From CAYNWT01 sp964450955 (GTDB lineage: Bacteria; Planctomycetota; Planctomycetia; Planctomycetales; Planctomycetaceae): 33,885 bases of DNA. The stretch is from contig CAYVFI010000053.1 in assembly GCA_964450955.1 (NCBI GenBank), forward strand, positions 1-33,885, given 5' to 3'. This document shows, piece after piece, positions 17,449 through 24,349 of this stretch. Numbering within the stretch: position 1 is the first letter of the stretch; each line of letters begins with the position of its first letter. The position numbers were made by a program, and so were the translations under genes. The notes below the pieces were generated by a model. The model saw only the letters and a program-made list of their open reading frames with translations. It ran no database searches and was not told where the DNA came from.

Positions 17449-18507
17449 CTACTTCGCTTTAAACCGGTCCTTGCCAGCCTGGATGACTTCCTGGGTCGAG
17501 ACCCACACAAACGTTTTGCCGAGTTCGTCAACGCGGACGTCGTAGTTAAGTCGATTCTTGACGGTGACGGTGCGAATGACGTTGTTCCAGGACATCTTGC
17601 GCGGTTTGACTTCGGCTTTCATCTTGTCGAATTCCTGGCCCTTCGCCTTGATTTGAAAGTGATCGATCAGGATCGGGATTTTCGTGCTGGCTTCCACCGC
17701 ATTGAAAACACGGGTGAGTGTGATGTTGGGCAACGAAACGTCGATCCGCTTGTAGAACTCAGGAATCGTTTTCGCCAGCGATAGTTTCGGAGGCCAGCCA
17801 ATCGGCCACATGTCGACTTTGCTGCGTTTGGCAATAAGCAGTGCGACGGAACCGCTGGGTGTCCGCTCAGGGTAGAACCCCAGCCCAGCGTCGTTTAGAA
17901 GTATCGCGAGCGCGGCTCCTCGGCCATACAGTTTTAACTTTCGTCGCACTTCATCGGCGCCGGCCGCGATTTTCTTTGCGTCGTCCGTCCACTTAATGGG
18001 AATGCCGGCAGGGAATTCCATTGTGCGGACCGCCTGTTCAATTGGCATTCCCTGCACTTCAGTCGCCAGCGGTTTGGCCGTGGCGCGGAAGAAGTTATCG
18101 AACTGATCTTTGGTCAGTCCCCAGATTGGCTGGCCTGACGGATCGCCTTGCACACCGTACTTCTTGAGATTGTCGATCCAGTCTTTAAGACGGACAGTAT
18201 TGGTGGCTCGAAATTTGTCTTTGCCAAAGTGAACGATGCCTCGGTTGTCCAGCAGGCCGGTTGCTTTGATACGCCGAGAAGTTTTGGTTTCTGTTTGAGT
18301 CACCGGCTCCGGCCTCCCGGTGTCCGCCGCCGTCTGCTGACGAACGCGCACGGTATGTCCAAGCTTCGCAAACACCCTGCCCCATTCCTGTGCCGCCACG
18401 CGCGAACCGGTTCCGGGCGGGGTAATAATTTCGAAGCTAAGCGTGGTCGTTTTAGGACGTGCTGTTTGTGGAACCAGAAGGACGATGGCGGCCAGAAACT
18501 GAATCAT
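17449..18507 (-). CDS. secreted hypothetical protein with secretin-N/STN-like C-terminal segment
   Basis: This is a 352-aa protein with a clear N-terminal signal peptide (I-Q-F-L-A-A-I-V-L-L-V-P). The middle region, with S-R-R-I-K-A-T-G-L-L-D-N-R and a W-x-x-N-L-K-K segment, is unrecognised. The C-terminal about 110 residues contain the pattern I-D-V-S-L-P-N-I-T-L-T-R-V-F-N-A-V-E-A-S-T-K-I-P-I. In secretins and TonB-dependent regulators this pattern belongs to the short STN fold, although no secretin pore domain follows. The start ATG at 18507 has GGAGGG upstream; a GTG immediately before it (18510) is the alternative. It lies downstream of sulfite reductase, separated by two dispersed repeats, so an operon is uncertain. 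The STN idea is an inference from a sequence pattern. Confidence 0.7.
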   Translation of the reverse strand: MIQFLAAIVLLVPQTARPKTTTLSFEIITPPGTGSRVAAQEWGRVFAKLGHTVRVRQQTAADTGRPEPVTQTETKTSRRIKATGLLDNRGIVHFGKDKFRATNTVRLKDWIDNLKKYGVQGDPSGQPIWGLTKDQFDNFFRATAKPLATEVQGMPIEQAVRTMEFPAGIPIKWTDDAKKIAAGADEVRRKLKLYGRGAALAILLNDAGLGFYPERTPSGSVALLIAKRSKVDMWPIGWPPKLSLAKTIPEFYKRIDVSLPNITLTRVFNAVEASTKIPILIDHFQIKAKGQEFDKMKAEVKPRKMSWNNVIRTVTVKNRLNYDVRVDELGKTFVWVSTQEVIQAGKDRFKAK

Positions 18508-18569
18508 CACACCCTCCAGATATCACGTCCGAATTCTCACCACCCGCGATCAAGCGAAGCCGCCGCCCT

Positions 18570-18617
18570 GTCATTCTCCCGCTTGCGGGAGAGTCGGGCT
18601 GTCAGGCCCGGAGAGGG
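18570..18617 (-). repeat. dispersed double-hairpin repeat, copy 2 (opposite orientation)
   Basis: Read on the minus strand it has CCCTCTCC, then hairpin GGGC-CTGACA-GCCC, then TCTCCCGC-AA-GCGGGAGA and TGAC. The first stem differs from the other copies (GCGG/CCGC) on both sides, so pairing is kept. It faces copy 3, about 66 bases away, giving an inverted pair. Confidence 0.8.
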
Positions 18618-18683
18618 TTTCGCATTGAAACTGCTTTGTCTTGATCTCGGTCTCAACTCAATTGCTACCGTTTCGGCGCGGTC

Positions 18684-18735
18684 GCCCTCTCCCGCGGCTG
18701 AGACCGCGACCTCTCCCGCAAGCGGAAGAGGTGAC
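18684..18735 (+). repeat. dispersed double-hairpin repeat, copy 3
   Basis: It has the same architecture as copy 1: hairpin GCGG-CTGAGA-CCGC, then CTCTCCCGC-AA-GCGGAAGAG with one mismatch, then GTGAC. Its last base directly abuts the stop codon of the minus-strand sulfite reductase gene (18736-18738). Confidence 0.85.
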
Positions 18736-20436
18736 TTAGGCAATTGTCATCTCGCCTTGTGCGTTGGTTCGAGCACAATAGTCGCCAAACGATTCGCCCT
18801 CATTGCGTCCGCTCTTGTATTGTTCGAGTACTGGCGTGAGCGTCGAGATCAATTCTTCGTGTGGAACCATATCTTTGTAGATAAAGCCCAGCCGAGTTCC
18901 TTCTGGATTGCCGCCCAGAAAAATTGTGTACTTCCCGGCTGCCTTGCCCACCAGTCCGATATCCGGCGTGTACGGGCGGGCGCAGCCGTTGGGACAGCCG
19001 GTCATGTGCAGCGCGATGGGCTGATCGGCAAGTCCCAGTTTCGCGATCTCTGCTTCCAGGTTACCGACGATTTCCGGAAGAACGCGTTCTGATTCAGTGA
19101 TGGCCAGGCCACACATTGGGAACGCGGGGCAGGCCATGGCCGAACGCCGCAACAGCGACAATTCTTCTGCAGCCAACACGCCGTGTTCTTTCAAAATGGA
19201 ATCGATCTCCGCCTGGTCAGCCGGTTCAACATCGCACAGCAGGACGCTTTGCATCGCGGTGAGCCGCGTTTCCATTCCGAACTTGGTGAGGATTGTTCGC
19301 AGCGCGGTTTTTAGCCGGAAGTCGCCGTCGTCTTTGATGCGGCCGGAATCAATGTTGATGCCCAGGTACATCTTGCCATCGCCCTGTTCGTGCCAGCCGA
19401 TGTGGTCTTCAACGCCGGTGACGTCGTCGGGTTCCAGGTCCGCCAGCGGTTGGCCAAAGTATTCTTCGACCTTCGCTTTAAACTTTTCGATGCCCCAATC
19501 CGCGACCAGATACTTCAGTCTCGCGATCTTTCGGTCTTCTCGGTTTCCGAAATCGCGTTGAACCTTCACGACCGCTTCGGCGACGTTCAGGACATCTTCG
19601 GAAGGAACAAACGCCATCCGTTTTGCGAGAGCCGGGAAGGTTTTCTTCGCCGACGGAGTGGTTCCCATGCCGCCACCAACCAGCATGTTGTAACCGATGA
19701 TCTTGTCGTCACGTACGATTGCCAGCAGGCCAATGTCCTGCGTGTAGACGTCAACGCAATTGTCTTCCGGGGTCGCAATCGCGCACTTGAATTTGCGAGG
19801 GAGGTAGGTCTTGCCGTAGATCGGTTCTTCAACGTGCTGGTATTCGGACGCGTTAATTTTCTCACCGTCTTCATCTTTCAACCACAGGTCGTAATAAGAA
19901 GACGTCCGCGGACGCAGGTGTTCTGCCAGTCGGTACGACATCAGCTGCATTTCGTCGTGCACCGGGTTGTTTCGCTTTGGCGCGGGGCAGCACATGACGT
20001 TGCGGTTCACATCGCCGCAGGCTGCGAACGTTGTGAGTTTGGTTTTGTTGATCTTGTTGATGACCTCACGCAGATTGCTTTTCAGCACGCCATGCAATTG
20101 GAATCCCTGCCGAGTCGTCACGCGCACGGTTCCGTCTGACAGCGTGTCGCACAGATCCAGTTCGGCCAGAAACTGTTCAGCCGTCACACGGCCACCAGGG
20201 ATGCGCGTTCGAACCATGCAGCTGAACTGCTTACCCTTTGGTGTGCCGTCCTCGTTTTTCGCCTTGCGCAGGTCGCGGTTGTCTTGTTGATAGGTGCCGT
20301 GGTGCTTGAGCAGTTGTCCGGCGTCGGCTGAGAACTTGACGTCGTCGTTGGCGAGTTCTTCGGCAATGGTTCCGCGTAGTTGGCGGCTGCCTTCCTTAAT
20401 GTGTTCCAGCTTGCTGAGTTTCACTTCTTTGTTCAT
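18736..20436 (-). CDS. cysI: assimilatory sulfite reductase hemoprotein (siroheme/4Fe-4S)
   Basis: This enzyme catalyses six-electron reduction of sulfite to sulfide for cysteine synthesis. The four cluster-binding cysteines are C436 and C442 (C-P-A-F-P-M-C) and C481 and C485 (T-G-C-P-N-G-C), the C-x5-C / C-x3-C pattern coupling 4Fe-4S to siroheme. Basic substrate residues are present: Arg in R-T-R-I-P-G-G-R, Arg in T-T-R-Q-G-F-Q, and the K-F-K pair in L-P-R-K-F-K. The last favours sulfite over nitrite. A 566-aa length is normal. Upstream TTG and ATG starts (20457, 20451) exist; ATG 20436 is preferred because GGAAAG lies seven bases before it. No flavoprotein cysJ is adjacent, so the electron donor (ferredoxin or a distant reductase) is open. 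A dispersed repeat touches its stop codon. Confidence 0.92.
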   Translation of the reverse strand: MNKEVKLSKLEHIKEGSRQLRGTIAEELANDDVKFSADAGQLLKHHGTYQQDNRDLRKAKNEDGTPKGKQFSCMVRTRIPGGRVTAEQFLAELDLCDTLSDGTVRVTTRQGFQLHGVLKSNLREVINKINKTKLTTFAACGDVNRNVMCCPAPKRNNPVHDEMQLMSYRLAEHLRPRTSSYYDLWLKDEDGEKINASEYQHVEEPIYGKTYLPRKFKCAIATPEDNCVDVYTQDIGLLAIVRDDKIIGYNMLVGGGMGTTPSAKKTFPALAKRMAFVPSEDVLNVAEAVVKVQRDFGNREDRKIARLKYLVADWGIEKFKAKVEEYFGQPLADLEPDDVTGVEDHIGWHEQGDGKMYLGINIDSGRIKDDGDFRLKTALRTILTKFGMETRLTAMQSVLLCDVEPADQAEIDSILKEHGVLAAEELSLLRRSAMACPAFPMCGLAITESERVLPEIVGNLEAEIAKLGLADQPIALHMTGCPNGCARPYTPDIGLVGKAAGKYTIFLGGNPEGTRLGFIYKDMVPHEELISTLTPVLEQYKSGRNEGESFGDYCARTNAQGEMTIA

Positions 20437-20503
20437 CTCGCTACTTTCCATGTGCAATCAAGCAACCCATCGCGCCAAACGGATTTTGCCGGCCTGCGCG
20501 GAG

Positions 20504-20509
20504 TATAGT
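20504..20509 (+). promoter_or_regulatory. possible -10 box for folD
   Basis: TATAGT lies on the plus strand 55 bases upstream of the folD ATG, in the divergent sulfite reductase/folD region. TTTTGC lies upstream but with spacing of only 14 bases, so the -35 is weak. Confidence 0.3.
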
Positions 20510-20564
20510 CAGGACAGGGAGACGGGGATAGCGCCGTTTCCGTGGCTCGCATTCGAGAAGAAGC

Positions 20565-21419
20565 ATGAAAATTCTGGACGGAAAAGCCGCATCGAAACAG
20601 GTTCGAGCAGAACTGAAGGCACAGGTCGAAGCGTTTGTTGCCGAGTCAGGCGTGACTCCACACCTGGCGGCAGTCCTGGTCGGCGACGATCCCGCCAGCG
20701 CGGTGTATGTCCGGAACAAAGAACGAGCTTGCGAGAAAGCTGGAATTCAGAGCACCCTGCACCGTCTGCCTGCTGCAACAACCGAAGATGAATTGTTAGT
20801 GCTGGTCGCACAGTTAAACGCCGATGATTCCGTGCACGGAATCCTGTGTCAGTTGCCGCTGCCGAAACAGATTAACGAACAACGCGTGTTGGACGCGGTG
20901 GCTCCCGAAAAGGACGTCGATTGTTTTCATCCGATGAACGTCGGATTGATGAGCCAGGGCCGTCCGCGGTTCCTGCCGTGTACGCCGCACGGAATTCAGG
21001 AGCTACTTCGCATCAACGATGTCAACACATCCGGCATGCACGCAGTCGTCATCGGGCGCAGCGAGATTGTGGGCAAGCCCATGGCGGCCATGCTGGTTCA
21101 ACGCGGCGCAACTGCGAATTGCACAGTGACTGTTTGCCACAGCGGCACCAAAGATCTGCCCGCGATGATCAAGCAGGCGGACTTGTTGATAGTTGCGATT
21201 GGCAAGCCCGAGTTTGTCACCGGCGACATGATCAAGCCGGGCGCGGTTGTGGTGGATGTCGGTATTAACCGAGTCGATGACAAACTGGTCGGCGATGTTG
21301 ATTTCGAATCGGCGTCCGAAGTGGCGTCAGCAATCACTCCGGTCCCTGGTGGCGTTGGTCCAATGACGATTGCGATGCTGCTGAAGAATACCCTGGCTGC
21401 TGCGAAGCTTTCTCTTTAG
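20565..21419 (+). CDS. folD: bifunctional methylenetetrahydrofolate dehydrogenase / methenyltetrahydrofolate cyclohydrolase
   Basis: FolD interconverts 5,10-methylene-, methenyl- and 10-formyl-tetrahydrofolate in cytosolic one-carbon metabolism. Active-site landmarks align with E. coli FolD: Tyr48 and Lys52 (Y-V-R-N-K), Gln96 (C-Q-L-P-L-P) and Asp119 (K-D-V-D-C-F-H-P, where most enzymes have Gly after the Asp). The NADP-binding region G-R-S-E-I-V-G-K-P-M-A and the terminal T-P-V-P-G-G-V-G-P-M-T complete it. A 284-aa length is normal. AGAAG precedes the ATG. Its last 86 bases overlap, tail to tail, with a minus-strand membrane protein gene. Confidence 0.96.
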   Translation: MKILDGKAASKQVRAELKAQVEAFVAESGVTPHLAAVLVGDDPASAVYVRNKERACEKAGIQSTLHRLPAATTEDELLVLVAQLNADDSVHGILCQLPLPKQINEQRVLDAVAPEKDVDCFHPMNVGLMSQGRPRFLPCTPHGIQELLRINDVNTSGMHAVVIGRSEIVGKPMAAMLVQRGATANCTVTVCHSGTKDLPAMIKQADLLIVAIGKPEFVTGDMIKPGAVVVDVGINRVDDKLVGDVDFESASEVASAITPVPGGVGPMTIAMLLKNTLAAAKLSL

Positions 21420-21867
21420 CGTTTCGTTGCCATCCAGCAAAGAGGACGCCAGCAACAAATATGACAGCGCTGTTGGCGCCCGTGAAGGTCAGCACGGGTC
21501 TGAAGTAGCCGAATAGCCAGTACGTCACTAGCGGGGTCGTTGCAGCTGCAAGCGTTGTGATCGCCGCTATGCCCAGGATCGCCTTGCGACTAAATCTTGC
21601 TGACGCCCGGGAGGTGACCATGGCGGCGGCCACGGCCGGCAGTTGGCAAGCGAGCGTGGGGAGTATCAGCGATCTTGACAAAGGGGTATTTCCAACGAAA
21701 TGCCACAGGCCCAATGGTGTGATGGCTCCGACGCTACCAACGACCGCGAAGGCGAGGATGAAATCACTTGGAGAAGCGGCTCGAAACTCTCTCGCCATCA
21801 CGTGATCGGTGGCCAGGTATGGCTTCGTGTCGTCTGGTGCGCGGTATGGGTTCTCTGATTCGCTCAT
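21334..21867 (-). CDS. NPYR-type four-helix membrane protein, downstream partner of ATPase
   Basis: This 177-aa protein starts M-S-E-S-E-N-P-Y-R-A-P, the N-P-Y-R/S opening common in small planctomycete membrane proteins. It has four hydrophobic segments (F-I-L-A-F-A-V-V-G-S; L-A-C-Q-L-P-A-V-A-A-A; I-L-G-I-A-A-I-T-T-L; S-A-V-I-F-V-A-G-V-L-F). Its ATG overlaps the ATPase stop by four bases (ATGA), indicating translational coupling. Open frame continues upstream of this ATG to 22248, but that part is antisense-like arginine-rich sequence within the ATPase gene, so the start at 21867 is preferred. The C-terminal about 28 residues lie opposite the folD 3' end. Function is unknown. Confidence 0.72.
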   Translation of the reverse strand: MSESENPYRAPDDTKPYLATDHVMAREFRAASPSDFILAFAVVGSVGAITPLGLWHFVGNTPLSRSLILPTLACQLPAVAAAMVTSRASARFSRKAILGIAAITTLAAATTPLVTYWLFGYFRPVLTFTGANSAVIFVAGVLFAGWQRNAKEKASQQPGYSSAASQSSLDQRHQGPE

Positions 21868-22994
21868 GTGGCCCGTTGAATCCAGAGTCTTAGAAATCGG
21901 TCCGTGATGACAAGCGACTGTTCTTCCCGGTCGATGATATCCTTTTGCAGCAAAGACTCTGAGGCTCTTTGTGAATTGGATGCAGACCGCAAGCCGAATT
22001 CTCGCGTGAACGCGGCTGAGAATGGTTTGATGGGCGGTTCTGAATTGGCAAGTCCTCGCAGTAATCTTTGCTCGTTCCGTGTCAGCATCTCCCAGAGTGT
22101 GATGTAGGCGTGGCTTTCGCGACGAAGAAGTTCTGTCACTGCGGCGTCGATTTGTTCTGGCTGAACTGCTTCGCCCACGACGGTCATCGACCACAGCACG
22201 TGGCACAGGTGCTGCGTATAGAACGGATGACCTTCGGTTTGTTCGCACAACCTGGTCGTCGTGGCTTTGTCGATCTTCTTTTGGGTTTTGCGGAATCGGC
22301 TGGTGATGAACGGCAGCCAGTGTTCTGTCGCGATGGCTCCGAGTGGGTAGTGTGCGGCCGACCGGTAGAGGGGACGGGATTGATCAAGGAACATCGATTG
22401 CAGAAGGTGTTTGCGACTGCCAAGAAACAAATACGAAACGTGTTTGTGCTGCTGGATCGACGAACGCAGTTGGCGTTCGGTCAGGTCGTCGTCGTACTGC
22501 ATGATTTGTTGGAACTCATCGAAGACAACGACGACTTTTTTCTTCAGGCGTTTGGCCAGTGCCTCGGGCGCATCCAACGCTTCGGTAAGATCCAGCTTCG
22601 AAGCCGTTCCAGAGCCCATTCCAAACTCGACTTTTGGTTGGCCGCCATCGTCCACAGTGACGCTGGGCTTGAGTCGGCTGAACAGGGCTTTCGCCACTTC
22701 CAGCAACTTGCCGGCTTTTGTTTCCGAAGCTTGAGTGATCGCGCGAGCGGTGGTTTCGACGAAGGCAGCCGAGTTGTCTGTTGGCCACAGGTCCACGTAG
22801 ATTGGCAGGTACTTGTTGGCTGGCAGAGCGTCAATTGCCTTCCTGGCCAGGGAGGTCTTGCCCATCCTGCGCTCGGCATACAGGAAGCAGCGGCTGCCGG
22901 ATACCAGCATGTCAGTCAGGTCGGTGAGTTCCTGCTTCCGATTGCAGAACGAACCCTTTCCAGCGATTCCGCCGTAAAAGAAGGGGTTCGACAC
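21864..22994 (-). CDS. archaeal-ATPase-family (ATPase_2/STAND-like) P-loop protein
   Basis: This 376-aa P-loop ATPase begins N-P-F-F-Y-G-G-I-A-G-K-G-S-F-C-N-R-K-Q-E-L, the usual opening of the archaeal ATPase (PF01637-type) family. Walker A is E-R-R-M-G-K-T-S (41-48), Walker B V-V-V-V-F-D-E-F (154-161), and a sensor-like L-F-L-G-S-R-K follows near 189-195. The C-terminal third looks like a winged helix (E-M-L-T-R-N-E-Q-R-L-L-R-G-L-A). Relatives are often mobile or of unknown cellular role. The GTG start at 22994 has GGAGAG upstream. It is coupled to the following membrane protein, and two 35-bp palindromes lie 17 bases and 83 bases upstream of its start. A regulated two-gene cassette is plausible. 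A defence or stress role would be a guess. Confidence 0.82.
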   Translation of the reverse strand: MSNPFFYGGIAGKGSFCNRKQELTDLTDMLVSGSRCFLYAERRMGKTSLARKAIDALPANKYLPIYVDLWPTDNSAAFVETTARAITQASETKAGKLLEVAKALFSRLKPSVTVDDGGQPKVEFGMGSGTASKLDLTEALDAPEALAKRLKKKVVVVFDEFQQIMQYDDDLTERQLRSSIQQHKHVSYLFLGSRKHLLQSMFLDQSRPLYRSAAHYPLGAIATEHWLPFITSRFRKTQKKIDKATTTRLCEQTEGHPFYTQHLCHVLWSMTVVGEAVQPEQIDAAVTELLRRESHAYITLWEMLTRNEQRLLRGLANSEPPIKPFSAAFTREFGLRSASNSQRASESLLQKDIIDREEQSLVITDRFLRLWIQRAT

Positions 22995-23010
22995 TTGGAC
23001 TCTCCGATCA

Positions 23011-23045
23011 AATTACGCAATGTGCATAATGCAGTTTGCGTAATG
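23011..23045. repeat. 35-bp palindrome, copy A
   Basis: This interrupted palindrome is ATTACGCAA ... TGCAT-A-ATGCA ... TTGCGTAAT in layout, with one to two mismatches. It is located just upstream of the minus-strand ATPase start. The second copy begins exactly 66 bases further on. Confidence 0.8.
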
Positions 23046-23076
23046 TGGAGTCAGTGGTCAAGTGGTTTTGGGTTCG

Positions 23077-23111
23077 AATTACGCAATTTGCATAATGCAA
23101 GTTGCGTAATT
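23077..23111. repeat. 35-bp palindrome, copy B
   Basis: The outer arms AATTACGCAA and TTGCGTAATT are perfect complements (10 bp). The inner arms TTGCAT and ATGCAA are also perfect (6 bp). Only the single-base positions between and at the centre do not pair. It is the same element as copy A, with better symmetry. Confidence 0.85.
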
Positions 23112-23143
23112 CGGTCTGCAACTGGCTGCTCGCCAGTTGGTCC

Positions 23144-24184
23144 CTACTTTCCGAACAGCATGTGCGTGACGAACCACTCGTTGCCTTTGTTGTATCCAAA
23201 CAGTTCTGCGCAGGCCATGTGGAAGATTCGCCAGCGGCCGAACCAGCGAGCGGCGTCGTCGCCGTAGGTGGCTTTAAAGGCGGGCATGATGGTGGATCGG
23301 TTCTTGTCCATTTCGGCTAGCCACGCGTTGGAAGTTTTCTCGTAGTGCTGGCCGTTCCAGTGCCACTGCTTCTGCAAGCTTAAGTCGCGTTGAAAGTGAG
23401 TCAGCAGTGAGGCGGAGGGCATGATGCCGCCGGTAAAGAAATGTTTGGCCATCCAGTCGGACTTGCCTTCGACCTTGAATGGGTAGGCCGCGGTGCGATG
23501 GCAAAAAATGTGGACGAACAGTTTGCCGTCGGCTTTTAACCACGTCGAAACTCGGCGCAGCAGTTCCTCGTAATTGCGCATGTGTTCGAACATTTCTACC
23601 GATACGATTCGGTCGAACTGCTGGTCAATGGAGAACTCATTCATGTCGGCGGTGACGACAGTCAGATTCGTCAGGCCCAGCGACTCCGCGCGTTGTTCGA
23701 TGAACTGGCGCTGGGGTGCTGAGTTTGAAACGGATGTAATTTCGCAGTTGGGGTAGTGTTCTGCGGCCCACAGGGAGAACGAACCCCAGCCGCAGCCGAG
23801 GTCCAGAATTTTCATACCGTCTTCAATTCCGGCGCGTTGACATGTGATTTGGAGAGCCGATTCTTCGGCGGACTTTAGATCGGTGACGCCGTCTTCGAAG
23901 TGGCAACAGCTGTACTTCAGGCGTGGGCCCAGGGATTCGACGAAGAACTCAGGCGGGACTTCGTAGTGTTGTTCGTTGGCGACTTCGGGAACCAACGCGA
24001 CCGGGCTGTTGCGGATTTCGTCGATCAGTGTTTGGAGTCGTCGTTGTTGCTGCTGGACTCCACCGGCGAGTTCTTTTTCCAGGCGGGTCTTCAAAAGGCG
24101 CCGGATGCCGGAGCGGACGGCGACGTCAGGAAGTTTGCCGGTTTCGGCGGCGTGCATCGCGGTGGTGAGAAGGTGTGCGATCAT
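23144..24184 (-). CDS. SAM-dependent methyltransferase, cyclopropane-fatty-acid synthase family (short form)
   Basis: This 346-aa CFA-family methyltransferase would transfer a methyl or methylene group from SAM to unsaturated phospholipid acyl chains at the membrane. The SAM motif is I-L-D-L-G-C-G-W-G-S-F (126-136). The family-specific Y-S-C-C-H-F carries the Cys (C93) used in CFA synthases to hold bicarbonate; V-E-M-F-E-H supplies the Glu, and F-V-H-I-F supplies a His in the usual place. The N-terminus is shorter than in classical CFA synthase. The start is uncertain: ATG 24184 lacks a clear ribosome-binding site, and M10 is an alternative. It follows the larger paralogue by 165 bases containing a dispersed repeat, so it may or may not share the operon transcript. 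Confidence 0.85.
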   Translation of the reverse strand: MIAHLLTTAMHAAETGKLPDVAVRSGIRRLLKTRLEKELAGGVQQQQRRLQTLIDEIRNSPVALVPEVANEQHYEVPPEFFVESLGPRLKYSCCHFEDGVTDLKSAEESALQITCQRAGIEDGMKILDLGCGWGSFSLWAAEHYPNCEITSVSNSAPQRQFIEQRAESLGLTNLTVVTADMNEFSIDQQFDRIVSVEMFEHMRNYEELLRRVSTWLKADGKLFVHIFCHRTAAYPFKVEGKSDWMAKHFFTGGIMPSASLLTHFQRDLSLQKQWHWNGQHYEKTSNAWLAEMDKNRSTIMPAFKATYGDDAARWFGRWRIFHMACAELFGYNKGNEWFVTHMLFGK

Positions 24185-24279
24185 TGGGGTTGTTCTTTGT
24201 GCTCGGGGTGGGGAGCTGTTGTTGGGCGTTGGGTTGTGAGTCGTTGGTCGGGCGCGGTTTTGTAATGTCTGTTGCGCTT

Positions 24280-24332
24280 GGCCCTCTCCCGCGGCTGAGA
24301 CCGCGACCTCTCCCGCGGGCGGGAGAGGTGAC
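24280..24332 (+). repeat. dispersed double-hairpin repeat, copy 4
   Basis: It has hairpin GCGG-CTGAGA-CCGC, then CTCTCCCGC-GG-GCGGGAGAG, then GTGAC. It lies between the two CFA-like genes, 17 bases past the stop of the first. Only the central dinucleotide of the second hairpin differs from copy 1 (GG instead of AA), and pairing is unaffected. Confidence 0.85.
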
Positions 24333-24349
24333 GGGGCTGGGTGATCGGG

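Noticed and set aside
19390..20139. 249-aa plus-strand open frame inside sulfite reductase
   Set aside because: It is antisense to well-conserved sulfite reductase coding sequence; no protein family features.
21868..22248. N-terminal extension of the NPYR membrane protein
   Set aside because: The extra 127 residues are arginine-rich, out of frame inside the ATPase gene, and the real start is set by the N-P-Y-R opening and ATGA coupling.
23011..23111. CRISPR array from the two palindromes
   Set aside because: Only two units and a single 31-base interval, no further repeats, and no cas genes in the window.
22068..23267. 399-aa plus-strand open frame opposite the ATPase
   Set aside because: It is a shadow of the ATPase gene; the repeated L-R-N-x-H-N segment in it is just translation of the two palindromes.
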